A stretch of DNA of 64,000 bases, taken from positions 62,001 to 126,000 of the forward strand of contig QZCP01000836.1 in NCBI GenBank assembly GCA_003956705.1, written 5' to 3'. The translations under genes and the position numbers were made by a program. Of the stretch, positions 9,443-21,561 are shown one piece after another (the first letter of the stretch is position 1; every line of letters begins with the position of its first letter). Source of the DNA: Brevipalpus yothersi. Taxonomy: Eukaryota > Arthropoda > Arachnida > Trombidiformes > Tenuipalpidae. The notes under the pieces were generated by a model. It did not search any database. It was not told where the DNA came from and saw nothing but the letters and a program-made list of their open reading frames with translations.

Positions 9443-12379
9443 ATGACATTAGTTGATCACGCTCGTCGTTGGAGCATATTTTTTCTTATTCTAGTAGTTC
9501 TCCAGATAGTTCTTGTGAATTTTCATGGATCCCAAGTGGATGCTGGTAAAAAGAAGAAATTGAAAAAATTAGCAGCACTACTTTTGTTGCTGAAAAAATC
9601 GAAAAAACCCAAGTTCGGAATCCTACCAATTCCTCTGCCAATACCTCTACCTATAGTCATTGATCTAATGAAAAAAGGTGGAATGAAAATGCCACAATGG
9701 CCTAGTATGGGCTCCATGGTGTCATCAATGATGTCAGGTAAGAATACATTACAATTCTCAGCAAATTCATCAAGTTCTGTGCTAGGTTCTGAGAAATCAG
9801 TTCGTTTGGAAGAGATGAACAGTTTCCATCAGTTATAGTTTAACAATAATAGGAAGTCAAAATCGGTATTTTTGTGAAAAAAATTCTAGATATATCGATG
9901 AAAGTAACTTATGCTAGCTTTTTAGCACTCCCAGAAGTTCGAGAATGATGAATAAGCTGAAACTTTACACTCAAAAAAGGTCTCCAAGTACTGAGTTTGT
10001 CAATTAAACGCTTTTAGAGCTTGAAAGAGCTTCTCCTGATGTTTTTTGAACAATTTGTTAGTTTTCAATGGCTCAATTTTGATGATTTGAAGTCCTGAAT
10101 TCATTAAAAAGGCTCGAAAACTGTCATATTTATTGCAAACTACGTGTTTTACTGCAAAAAATTTGTTGAAACTCCATATAATTCGATATGTTTTGAGTTT
10201 GAACACCACTAAATGATTCATAATTCATGTGAACTTTCTTTGATATATTAGGTGGAGGTAGTATGTCCATGGGTGGTGGAATGTCCATGGGTGGCGGTGG
10301 CGGAAGCTACGGTGGCGGTGGCGGAATGTCTATGGGTGGCGGTGGCTACGGAGGTGGAATGTCGATGGGTGGCGGAGGCTACGGCGGTGGCGGTGGTGGA
10401 ATGTCTATGGGTGGCTATGGAGGAGGTAATTGAGTCAATTTGACCAGTAACCATTCGAATTTGTTGAAAAGTTCAAATCGTATAAGAATATCGAACTCAT
10501 TGATTTCATTGATTTGTTATTCTCATCTAGGTGGAATGTCCATGATGTCCAGTTGGGGAGACATGGGAATGGATATGATGGATGATATGGATATGGGTAA
10601 GTTTGAAAGAAATTCAATTTTTCTCAAATAGTTCTCGACGATAATTCATTCAGAATTTTTTTCTTCCTTGAGAACTATACTTGAGTTAATCATCTAGGCC
10701 TACTTTTTTTCGACTTTGTGCGGGAGTGTGTGCTCAAAATGAATTCAGAGCATGTGTCTAAATTTTCGATTCCAATTCCAATTTCTCTTTCAATTTTAAA
10801 CTTTGACTGACTAAGATGGATTTGTTTCTCATGATTTGACCCATCATCAAAATGAAGATGAAAGTCTTAAATTGAGTATGAGTGTGAAAATAGGTGAAAT
10901 AATTGTAGGTAAAGTGCACAATACTCATCACGATTGAAGAGTATTCGATGGAATCTTACCAAGAATGTGTTACTTCCGTATTTTGTCATGAGATGATGGA
11001 GAAAATAGGAGAATTAAGTTTTCCTCTTCTGACCAGGAGCAATTAATTGAGAGATTAATCACATCTTATTTTCTACTGCCCACTACATTACCCGATTTGT
11101 TAAGGTTTCAATATGAGAATTGAGAATATTCTTATTCTTCTTTCAGGTGACATGGGTGGCTACGGAGACATGGGTAATATGATGGGAGGTTAGTTGAAAT
11201 CCTCGAATAAACTGAATTGCTTACCATTATTTTGATGTGATCACTTTAATTAACTAATTAAAACTTGACGATTCCTTCACAATTAATGTTCATTTTTGAG
11301 TGAAAAATAACTCAAATGGCAAAGTTCTAAACATTTTAATTCCGATTGATCGAAGCTAATAATAATCTTTTTCTATTTTTTCAAGGCATGGGTGGCTCTT
11401 ATGGTGGTCAAATGGAAGATATGGGAGGTGAGCTGAAATCATATTATGATTAATGAGTAATTTATTTGATTCATCTTATTCCAATCAACTCGTTTCAACA
11501 TGGATAAAAACATTCCAGTATACTAGGACGATAGGTAACTGTATCCTAGATGTAGATTGTGTCCGCATTTTGATCGTTGTACAATAGTGTCCATGTATCC
11601 AGTCCCGATGATGAACAATTAATGTCCTACTGTATTTACTATTCCGCTCTATCCTTGCTACATATATCATGTCAAGATTGATGTCCACCATTCAATGTGC
11701 TTTAACTTTCCTGCTATCCTAATTGCTTTTGCTTTGAAATTAATTGTTGCTTATGTGTTCTGCCTGAATTTATCACAAATTATGACAATTTTTCCTTTTG
11801 TTTCAGCGGCATATGGTGCAGCCGGAAGCGGTGGCTATGGAGGTTCATCTGGTGGCGGATATGGTGGGGGTGAGTTGAATTTTCGACATCACGCCTTAAT
11901 TAGTGAATTTTATTCTGGTCCGATGAAAAATTCTGATAGATCTCATGGCCTTCAATTTATATGGTGCCTCCGGCGGCTTAATCACTTTTTCGAAATCTTT
12001 TTACTACCATATTTGTAAAAAATAACGGTAAATTCATATTGTGCTTCTAGGTGGAATGTCTTCAGGTGGCTATGGTGGCGGTGATGGTGGCTCAGGTGGC
12101 TATGGAGGTGGTTCTGGTGGCTATGGAGGTGGCTCTGGTGGCAGTGGGATGTCCGGTGGGGGTGGATATGGAGGTGGTTCACACGGTAGTGGTGGAATGT
12201 CCGGTGGTGGAGGTGGCTACGGCGGGGGTGGCAGCGGTGGTGGTGGCTATGGTGGTGGAAACAGTGGCGGAGGTGGCCAAGGTGGCTACGGAGGTGGTTC
12301 CGGTGGTAGTGGAATGTCCGGTGGCGGTGGAGGTGGCTACAGTGGTGGTGGCCAGAATATGAATGGTTGGGGCGATTGA
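9443..12379 (+). CDS. Secreted glycine/methionine-rich repetitive protein, seven exons
   Basis: No named family recognised. Exons: 9443..9737, 10252..10425, 10531..10596, 11147..11188, 11386..11427, 11807..11869, 12051..12379; together 1011 nt, 336 residues. All six introns are phase 1, splitting a Gly codon (GCG/Ala at the fifth), and exons 2-6 are all multiples of three. The N-terminus has a hydrophobic segment (about residues 10-28) fitting a signal peptide, then a Lys-rich/Leu-rich block (KKKKLKKLAALLLLLKK) and a Pro-Ile-Leu stretch. The rest is built of GGGMSMGGG, GGGGYGGG, MDDMDMG, GGYGG and SGGSGMSGGG units and ends in NMNGWGD. Composition suggests a cuticular, silk-like or adhesive structural protein; this is inference. 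Exons 4 and 5 are equal in length (42 bp) and similar in sequence. Confidence 0.85.
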
Positions 12380-13342
12380 AAATTTTTTTATAATTAGAAT
12401 TCATTTTTCCTTCACCACATGAAGCCATTGATGAAGTATGATGATCCCAGATACCCTACCATACATGTGTACATATTGATTGCCGGTCAATCGTTGAATT
12501 TTATGCCATCCATCTTTCAGTTGTTTTCTCATATGCACCATAATCATATAACTATTATTGAACACATACATACATAACAGAACATTTTATAAGTCAATTT
12601 TTCATCATCGTATATATGCCAAAATTTCGTAAACATCATTCACTATTCACTCTATACTCTTTACCTGCCAATTGATTCAATATTCCATTTCCATTTGATA
12701 CTTGAAGAATATTTTCTCAAAATGCTCTATAATTCTCAACAAACCATCCAGATTAGCTCATCATTCATGTTACTGCCATTCTGATCTCCTCCTTTCTTTT
12801 TTCACATGCAGCAATACTTTCACTTCAGTTATTAAAACAATTAACAATTTAATGATCAATTGTCCTGATAATTACTGTGAAACTATTATTCATACTTTTT
12901 GCTGACTAGCTTTTAGATGATTTCTTTGTAAAAATTAGAATTTTGATGGGTTTTGTTCCCAAAACAATCGATCCAGCAATGATTCCCGATGAATCATGAA
13001 ATTAAATCTTCCCGATCTTAAACATGGATGAGAAAAGTTTCCTGAGAATTTCTTGTTGAACGGTCGTAAAATTTTCTACGAACTCAGAAAGTTTGTTAAG
13101 ATTGAGGACTGGGAAACCTTCAGGTTTCAGATTCATTGATGATTTATCTCAGAAATGGGGATAAAAAGATGCTACAATTCCCATGCTATTTATTTTGAAC
13201 ACAGAATCGTAGCCTTGGCTCATGTTTGAAAGATCTTTTTGACAAGTAATGAACAATCGAAACGTGTAACACAGACAGAACATTGACGATTTTTCAGTTT
13301 TCCATGAGTAATTGATGGGCGTTTCGAGTTTCAGATTCTGGT

Positions 13343-13346
<4 letters not shown>

Positions 13347-13402
<56 letters not shown>
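13347..13402. repeat. (GA)n microsatellite
   Basis: About 28 uninterrupted GA units. Confidence 0.95.
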
Positions 13403-13405
<3 letters not shown>

Positions 13406-14283
13406 TCTAAACAGTCAATCCAATAAGCTTTGAGCATTATGACAAATTCTGTCTGAGCGGAAAATAGCTCTATTCTCTTCGCAAATCGAATATTACCATT
13501 ATTTCCGGCAATATAAGAGTGGAAATGAGAGCAATATCGTGTACTACAAAGAAAAAGTTCTAAGCACTTGGCTAGATTGTCCAATATTGGAGTATAGACT
13601 AAAAGAAAAAGAAAACGTTACATGAACAACTGATACTGCAAACTTATTCAGCTCACCATTGATAATGTTATTACTCGCATTTTTGTCACTCAAATGATTC
13701 ATTTAGAAAGATATTCATTAACAAGTGAGTTTGATCTTGTCTTTAATGCTCTGAATCATCCGAAAAAATTTCACTCAATTTTCTCTCTTTCTCTCACTTT
13801 CTCTCTCTTTCCCATGAGATGAACATGAAACTCGGCGAAAGCTTACATCCCGAGAGCATCCTCACGCAAGATGAGAGCTTCTTAAATCTCAAATTTCATT
13901 TTCACAGACTTTTATTCCCTACTATTCACAAAATTCTTTAATAATAGTACATGATGTTGTTTTCGTTTTCTTTCTCTCTTTCTCTCTCTCCCGCATCTTA
14001 TTTATGTACCTACATGTACAACGATATAGTTTCTCTCATCCTTATTCTCTCCCTCTCTCTTCATCTCTTCGTAGTTCGCCCCATCGTCTAACTTGGCCCA
14101 CTAATTCTCCTTATCTCTCTCCTCTCTCTCTCCCTTGTATTTTATTTTTCTCCTCTCATCTTTATCATTAGCATCACCATCACAGCATCCCATTATCTTA
14201 CTTTTTTTTCTTGGCTCCTGTCTCGGTCTAAGCTTCCTCCCACTTCTTATTCTTCATTCTTTCTCTCCCCCTCTTGCTCTGTG

Positions 14284-14285
<2 letters not shown>

Positions 14286-14327
<42 letters not shown>
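14286..14327. repeat. (CT)n microsatellite
   Basis: About 21 CT units roughly 190 bp upstream of the troponin I start codon, inside a wider pyrimidine-rich region (13780-14330). Confidence 0.95.
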
Positions 14328-14329
<2 letters not shown>

Positions 14330-14509
14330 GTCCTGTTTCCAAAAACATATCATGACTTCTTGATCCAACCGAAAACGTACAATGCTAGGCATTCAATTGC
14401 TCGTGTAACTGCTTATCACAAGATTTTTTTTCAGTTCCTCGTAAAAGTTTTGAAATTATTTTGACCATTTTTTGTTCTCTCTTTCGGATTAAGATTTGAT
14501 TTTACCAAT

Positions 14510-16277
14510 ATGGTGAGTAAATTCCCAAATTTTTGAGATTTTTATCGATCCTCTATAAACCTTCCACCATCAAGTTCCAGCTATCATTGATTTTTATTGT
14601 TATTGTTTTGCAGGATGATAAGGCCAAGAGAAAAGCCGAAGTTCGAGCTCGACTGGAGCAAGCTGCCGCTGCTAAGAAGAAGCGCGGTTTCATGACTCCA
14701 GCTCGTAAGAAGAAGCTTCGAGTGAGTTCAAATATTTCGGACAATATTTTGGATTACTTATGATTCCTTTTCTCGTGTTCATCCTAGAATTTGTTGAGAA
14801 AGAAAGCTGCCGAAGAATTAAAACGTGAACAGGAACGAAGAGCCGAGGAACGAAGAAAGATTATTCGTCAACGAACAGGAGAACCAAAAAGTGTTGATGA
14901 TTGCAATGAAGGTGAGCAGAAATTCATTGATCAATTAAGTTATGAAAGGTACTCGTGCCTCTCGAAGTGATTCAAAATACATTCGTTCGCGATTTGAGAA
15001 CTGCAGTATAGTGAAAGCAGTTTCCTGTCAAAATTTCGCCATAATCAATCAATTCAGTTGAATATCGAGCTCTTACAAACTTACATGTAATTCATCATGT
15101 TAACATGAGAGGAGTGATAATGATTCCCATTTCATTTTTTATTGAGCTGAACATTATCTGTATATGTGATATATATCAATGACAGAAAAGAAGAATAATC
15201 AAAAACAGGGATGAGGTGACGATTTCTCATCTTTCTAAGCCAAGCAATATGATCAGAATTCATTTCATGATGCCATGAGTATCATCAATATCATGCGAAA
15301 CTCAGGATATCGTCATGATGCGAGTTGGTTTTGAATATCTCAGACACTTTAATATTTTTTTGGAAGCTCTTTGATCTCTCTCTCCCCTATAATCTTCATT
15401 CCTATTCTTCCATCGAACGGGTTTCATGGTGTGTGTATATAAATATATACACCCGCACACATGAGTATATGAGTATATGTTGATGATATTTATAACTGTT
15501 CTCCGATGCTTACTTGTTGGCAGCCAAACTTCAAGCCATAATCAAGGATTACTATGAGCGAATCAAAAAATTGGAAAGTGACAAATGGGATCTTGAAGTG
15601 GAGGTGAACAGAAAAGATTTTGACGTAAGTCATCTGTTACAGTAGTTTTATTTGAAATTAATTTGTGTGTTAAATGAGTTGAAATTTTTTTTCACTTCAA
15701 AATGAACTTCTATATGGATATGCTTCATCTGATGGATGCTCTTTTTTCCGTATCAGGTTCGAGAACTTGCGTCAAAGGTCAATGATGTACGAGGAAGATT
15801 GTGAGTAATTCTTTTAGCCATCAAAAATCTGATGAAATTGATGGAATTGATTTTCAGAATTTGATTGAAAATTTTTAAATCTGGCTTATCTTTCTTGCAG
15901 CATCAAGCCACCGCTCAAAAAAGTTTCAAAAACTGCTCAACAGTAAGTTTTTATTGTGGAAGATTTTTCACCTTAGTACATGAGTCTAAGATGAATTTTC
16001 GTGATTATCTTTAGAATGGAAAAAATCCGAATGTTCACTGCCAGAGTATCTCAGATGGATTATCGATCAAGTTTGAAGCAAGTAAACAAATATAATCTGG
16101 ACAACAAGGAGAAGAGCGAGGTATGTTATTAGCACCATTTGTCCATAAATTAATTCAAGATGAAATGAGAACTGACCAATTTCTATTCTATCCAAAATTT
16201 CATCTACCTTGTAGGAAAAACCTGAGTGGGCAAGTCAGAAGGAAAAATCGGTCACTTCTGATAAAGCAGATAATTGA
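14510..16277 (+). CDS. TnI: Troponin I (muscle thin-filament inhibitory subunit)
   Basis: Troponin I is the subunit of the troponin complex that holds actomyosin inhibited until calcium binds troponin C; the Drosophila orthologue is wings up A. Exons: 14510..14512, 14614..14721, 14788..14911, 15524..15624, 15757..15800, 15901..15942, 16015..16120, 16215..16277; 591 nt, 196 residues, every junction GT-AG with matching phase. The first coding exon is only the ATG. Diagnostic blocks: KKKRGFMTPARKKKLR, the Ala/Glu/Arg-rich coiled-coil helix AAEELKREQERRAEERRK, IKDYYERIKKLESDKWDLE (troponin T/C-binding region), VNDVRGRFIKPPLKKVSK (inhibitory region) and FTARVSQMDYRSSLKQV. Length is close to other arthropod troponin I isoforms. 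I see only one copy of each exon. AATAAA polyadenylation signals overlap at 16467-16476. Confidence 0.97.
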
Positions 16278-16466
16278 TTTCATCATGAAAATTGTCCTTG
16301 AATCAGCCCTTTTTCCTTTGCACTTCATTCTTCTCTGGTGAACCTCAAGCCTGTTGAAAAGTCTCTCAATGGACAGAGAAGGCTGGTGATGAGAAGCCTG
16401 GAGGAGAAGAAATTAAAAACTTTATCAAAAATACCAGAATGCTCAAATGTCTATCTCATGGAACAA

Positions 16467-16476
16467 AATAAATAAA
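16467..16476 (+). terminator. Polyadenylation signals of troponin I
   Basis: Two overlapping AATAAA hexamers 190 bp after the stop codon. Confidence 0.7.
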
Positions 16477-16868
16477 GTTCATGCATTTTCTGGCCAAAAA
16501 CACTGAATCTTTTCTCATATATTTCGTAATAAAATTCAGCAGATAATTTAATACAAAGATGAGCTAATAGAGTGGGCACAAGGTTAGCATTCATCAGAGA
16601 CTTATCCTATTGGTCGAAATGAAACCAAGTAAATTATTGGGTTGACATGAAAGTTTCTGAAATGAATATGAAAATATTCTTCGACCAAGATGAAAATTTG
16701 TCTACCTGATAATAAATAAATCTCAATTTCATATCGATTGGCTGTTGATGATCATGTGATACGATTTGCATTAATTTATTTTCATGAAAGAATAACTTCC
16801 ATGGTAAAGATGAGGATGTCGATCAAAAAAGAGTGAAATATACACATTTTTTTCTTTCAATTAAATTA

Positions 16869-17393
16869 TCATCTCGGTTTCCCTTTCTTCTTATTTGATA
16901 TTACTGTCCATCCATCAGGATCTACTGCTGTAGGTTGCGTATTTACGGATGTCGAAGGCTCTTCAGATGTTAAGGCAACTTTCGTCAATTCATCATCCAA
17001 AGTTTCAACTTCTTTCTGGAGAATATTATGTTTGGCTATGTTCGCTTTTTTTCGTTGTTCCATAAGACTTTTCACTTGATCGTCAAGACCTTGGCAACAC
17101 AAATCATAATATTCGAGAAGCTTACGAACAAAAACTTCAAGAGAACTATCCATCGGTATAAAGTCAAATTCATTGTCCAACATTTGACTAATATACTGGT
17201 CAATTTCATCTTTAACAACGTCTAATTGATTCTCTCGAAAATAATCCACAATAATATCACCCATCCACAATAATTTTTCATCAGCTTGAGATCCACCAGC
17301 ACCATACACATCAATAACATGCTTCAATTCAGTCCACTCTTGGAAACTTTGATTAACAGCCGACAGAAATAGTGATGAATTCATTCGAGCCAT
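16869..17393 (-). CDS. TSR2: Pre-rRNA-processing protein TSR2
   Basis: TSR2 is a small chaperone that escorts ribosomal protein eS26 to the 40S precursor and is needed for 18S rRNA maturation. Single exon of 174 residues from the ATG at 17393; the frame is open a few codons further but starts there with TTG. Family signs: an N-terminal helix with QEWTELKHVID, the GGSQADEKLLWMGDIIVDYF block, the acidic EFDFIPMDSSLEVF segment, a second helical region LLEYYDLCCQG and the conserved C-terminal DGWTVISNKKKGK. Human TSR2 is about 190 residues, so it appears complete. It is divergently transcribed from DNAJC11, with about 500 bp between the start codons. Confidence 0.92.
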   Translation of the reverse strand: MARMNSSLFLSAVNQSFQEWTELKHVIDVYGAGGSQADEKLLWMGDIIVDYFRENQLDVVKDEIDQYISQMLDNEFDFIPMDSSLEVFVRKLLEYYDLCCQGLDDQVKSLMEQRKKANIAKHNILQKEVETLDDELTKVALTSEEPSTSVNTQPTAVDPDGWTVISNKKKGKPR

Positions 17394-17896
17394 AATCTTC
17401 ACATTCAATTCAGCAACAAAATCAATTTTAATACCGTGAATTAAAAAGCCTCTAAAATCGATTCCTTTATCAATACAACCTTAAACACTCATAGTCAAGT
17501 CGCTGATTGCACATACATTACACATAAACTACGATCACACTAAGATCATCCAATTAATGATGATGAACAGATCATGGTATTCAACAAAATGATTGAACTG
17601 TGATCAGATTGTCAATGTTGTTCCTATTAAACATGATATTATCACGATAAAGTTCATCAGATGTATACACCGGAAGAGAGAGAGAAACAAAACACATGGC
17701 GCAATGTATAAACAGTATGTTGAACACGCGGTCTTGTGTGTGTATGTTTGTATTTTGCTTTCCTGTTCAAAAACGTGGTTGCGATAAGTATTCTCTCTCT
17801 AGTCACCAATTTTGGATGTGATCTATTCTGTGACACATAATCTGGGTGATCGTTCAACTTTCGATGGTGATTGGTTACTGATCAAATTTGTCATTC
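17394..17896. promoter_or_regulatory. Shared upstream region of TSR2 and DNAJC11
   Basis: 503 bp between two divergent start codons. No other gene fits here, so it must contain both 5' UTRs and promoters. I see no clear TATA box. Short ORFs in it overlap each other and resemble nothing. Confidence 0.55.
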
Positions 17897-20330
17897 ATGT
17901 CTTATGAATCGGAAAACGTTAATTTAGATGAAGTTAGTGAAGATTATTATACTCTATTAAATTTACCGCATGATGTGAGTATTTGTGTACTTTTCGTTCT
18001 TGTTTTTCTGTGGATTCAGTTGTACTTATTACATGCCGGTTTGGATTATGGCTAATTCTGATGATGATTTAAATTTTGTTCGATCATTCTTTCTTTCCAC
18101 ATATCAAGGCTAATGAGGGTCAAATTAAGGATGCTTATCGTCGTTTAAGTCGATTTTATCATCCCGATAAGCATGTTGATCCAGAACAGAAGAAGAAAGC
18201 CGAAATATTGTTCACCAAAACAAAGAAAGCTTATGAAGGTGAGAAGTTTCAAGTGATTGTTATAGTTAATGAATCTAATTTATCACAATCAACTGAGATC
18301 AATTGATTTGATGTGTTTTTTTCTCTCTTAGTACTCATCGATCCTCAGAAGCGAGCAATTTATGATACATTAGGAATCAAAGGTCTGGAAACTGAAGGAT
18401 GGGAACTTGTACAAAGAACCAAGACAGCTCAAGAAATAAGAGAAGAATTCGAAAGACTCGAAAAAGAGCGACAAGAACGTCGATTACAGCAGCGAACAAA
18501 TCCACGCGGAAATATATCTATTCAATTCAATTTTTCAGAATTATTTGCCATAAGAGAAGATCTTAATGATGATGAGGAATATGATGATGATCAGATTGGG
18601 TTCAATCCTTTCCAGCTGATGGATTCGATTGAAGTCAGTTCTATGTCAATAAGTCAATCTATTGATGCACCATTAAGTCATAAAGACACTGCATCATTAA
18701 GAGCCGATCTACATGGTAAAAATGGGGTTGGCACAGGTCTTTTCAGTGTCTCCATGCGGCATGCTTCTTCCGTTAAGTCATGGTTTGAATATACACTCAC
18801 TGCCGGTCAAGGGCCTCTTCTTGGTGTAAAATGGTTTCGATCTCTAACGGAAAAATCATATGTGATATCGAATGGTTTTTTGCATTTCAGCTCCAATGGT
18901 ATTTCACCTGGGCTAGAATTAGGTAAGTTTCATTTTCAAAATGATTGTCAATCATGAATTATTCAAAGTTATGTACTTGATAAGATGAGCCTCTTTTCGA
19001 TATTCCTCTTATATTCGATATGTGTTTCTTTCCAGTTCTTTTCCGTCATGTCACAAAAAGCCTAGATGGCTATCTCACATGGAAGTGGGGTATAGAGAAT
19101 TCTATCAACACTACAGTGATATGGAATAGACAAAGCCATTCATTCATTTCTAGATTTCAAGTGAGTAAATTTTCGAAGAAATTTGACTTGTATTAAGAAT
19201 TTCTTTTCTCAGTTGGGCATTCCAAATTCTTTTATATCATCGACTTACATTAAAAATTTATCATTCAATGATACTAAACTCAAATTAAGTGGAAAGTAAG
19301 TGAGACCGTTTCTTTGATAAGACTTTGAGTATTCAACTGAATTTTCTATCTAGATTAGGACCATTTGGAGCTATAATGGAATATGGTTACGAGACAAGAA
19401 TATCTCCACACTCTATCGTTGGATCTTCAGTGACTATAGGCAGCTCGACTGGTGTTAATGTTAAGATGAAGTTTGTACTTTTTCATTTCGTTCTAAGATG
19501 TGCGAATCTTAATACTCAATTCATTGATAACTATATTTTCTCTCAAATCCAGATTGGTGCGTGCCAATCAAGCATATACATTTTCTTTCTTCTTATGTGA
19601 AGAAATCATGCCATCACCTATCTTTTATGGGACAATTCTTCCTATTGCTGCCTTCTATTGTGTCAAATCATTGATTATTGATCCATTCAATAAGCAAGAA
19701 AGAGAAAAAGAATTGAATCGAGCGAAACAAGAGAATGCAACGAAATTGATTCAGCGACGCAAAGAAGCCGAAGCAACCGTGTCTCTTCTACAGGAAGCTT
19801 ACCAAAGTATAATGACATCTGAAACTAGTAAGAATGGTCTTATAATAGAAAGAGCATTCTATGGAAAAGATTCTCTCGTAAAACTAATTGCTCAAAATGA
19901 TGACAATGAAGAAGCATCTAAGCATACTGAAGTTTTTGATGTTCATGTGCCTTTACAATGTCTCATACAAGAGAGCCGATTAACGTTACCAAATACTACG
20001 AAGGTGAATAATGTTTAGTATTTATCTTCATATTATTCGCTGACTCATGTTATTTTACTCATCAATTCACTATCACCTCATTACCAGGTCAATCTTCCCG
20101 GATTTTATGACCCCTGTTTCGGAGAAGAGAAATCACTTTGGATTAGCTATTATTACAAAGGAAATCTTCACGCAATAGTCATCAACGATGGTGAAAAGTT
20201 ACAAATACCATCTTCAGGTAAACTAAATGGAGACTGAAACCTAAAATTCCCACGATGTAAGCTCTTGTTCTCATCTGATTGATTACTTGATTTTTTTTCA
20301 GAACACCTTAAGCCACAAAATTCACGGTGA
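17897..20330 (+). CDS. DNAJC11: DnaJ homolog subfamily C member 11
   Basis: DNAJC11 is a J-domain protein of the mitochondrial outer membrane that associates with the MICOS/MIB cristae-organising complex. Exons: 17897..17974, 18109..18238, 18332..18922, 19036..19160, 19213..19295, 19354..19470, 19553..20003, 20088..20217, 20302..20330; 1734 nt, 577 residues (human protein 559). The J domain covers about residues 16-82, with the HPD motif at 44-46 in FYHPDKH and the following KRAIYDTLGIKGL. After it come the charged stretch EEFERLEKERQERRLQQR and a long beta-rich region. The C-terminal DUF3395-type part includes MPSPIFYGTILPIAAFYCVK, a charged helix (KQEREKELNRAKQENATK) and the VNLPGFYDPC block near the end. 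All nine exons keep frame with consensus splice sites. Confidence 0.95.
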
Positions 20331-21561
20331 AGGCTTTGTGACTTGAACCTGTCAATTTTTGCGAATGACTTTAGTCTACTAGAAAAAAATTCCTAGCTTA
20401 GAAATATCCAATTAAGTATATCTAGATTTGACTTTAGATTTCAATCATAATTTGGAAGACCACATTGCAGATATGCTTATAAAATTGAAAATTTACCGAA
20501 ATCTTCCTGGTTCAAAACAACATCATGTTCGTTTCCTAAACATACACAAATGAACAAGAACGAAGATATATTACGAATGAGAAAATAGAGATGGATATAG
20601 CTTTGGAAGAGAGAAAAAAAGTAAAGAGCACGAGAGCTGATTTACATGTAGATTCTTCCAATTGAATGCGCGATTCCAAGTCCATCAAGATCACCAGGGA
20701 GTAGTCTCCAATAAAAATCAAATCTATTTGCTCATTCTCAGCGAACAAATACACACACACACACATACAGTTCATCAGCCTCACCCAGTTTTGCTATTGT
20801 CTTGGAGAAAAAAATAATTACATCCTCTCCCCAAGTTGAAAAAAGTAGGCCAATTAGAGTGAATGAATGAGAGAGAGAAAAAGAATGAGCGAAAAGAATC
20901 GAAGAAAAATATCTTAAACATTTTCATGTTGAGAAAAAAAATTAGAACTACTACTACTATCACTCTTCGTGATTCTTCCATGTCCATTCACATACACACA
21001 ATGCCTGGACATACATACATGATTTTTGGACCTTGAATATGGAAAATCATTCTTTCCGATGCATATCTGAGCGGATGAAAAAAAAGTACTACTCTACCAA
21101 ACACACATTCACACATGATTATCATCCAGTCAAAGTGTACCACACATTTATTGTTAAGGCCAAGATTATGACTTTTGAACTCGATAACAGATTTTCTCTC
21201 TCTCAACTCATCATCATGCATCAAGTGTGAGTGTGTATATTTTTTTTTTGGCGATACGCTTGCGTTCCATCAAGTGCAACATACATACTTACAGCAAGTG
21301 AGTTTGACTTACCCACCTACCAAGAGTACCAAGCAGAAGTCTCATCATAGTGAAAAATTCACTAACACAAAATACATACACACACTATCATCATATGATT
21401 TTGCTTTTTTGGATACTTGGTGCAACTGGATGATTATAATACTTATTTGATTTTATTTGGTGCAACACTGTGTGTGTCTGTCTGTCTGTCTGTGTGAATG
21501 ATAATTTATTTTGGTGCAGTTTTATTAGTAAATACTTAATATCAATTTTTACGGTCAAAAA
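20331..21561. other. Spacer upstream of the FCHO/SGIP1-like gene
   Basis: AT-rich, with CA and TG dinucleotide stretches. I looked here specifically for exons encoding an F-BAR domain on the + strand and found none: there is no open frame long enough or similar to one. Confidence 0.6.

Larger units (their letters stand above)
12380..14462. other. Spacer between Gly/Met-rich gene and troponin I
   Basis: 3' UTR of the Gly/Met-rich gene, then AT-rich DNA without a recognisable gene. It carries a (GA)n tract at 13347-13402, and toward its right end several hundred bases of CT-rich + strand that includes a (CT)n tract at 14286-14327. Promoter elements of troponin I presumably lie in the last part. 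Confidence 0.6.

Noticed and set aside
10248..12428. Long His/Thr-rich and Val-rich frames antisense or out of frame to the Gly/Met-rich gene
   Set aside because: Shadows of GGN repeats; the Gly frame has consistent splice sites and phase, the others do not.
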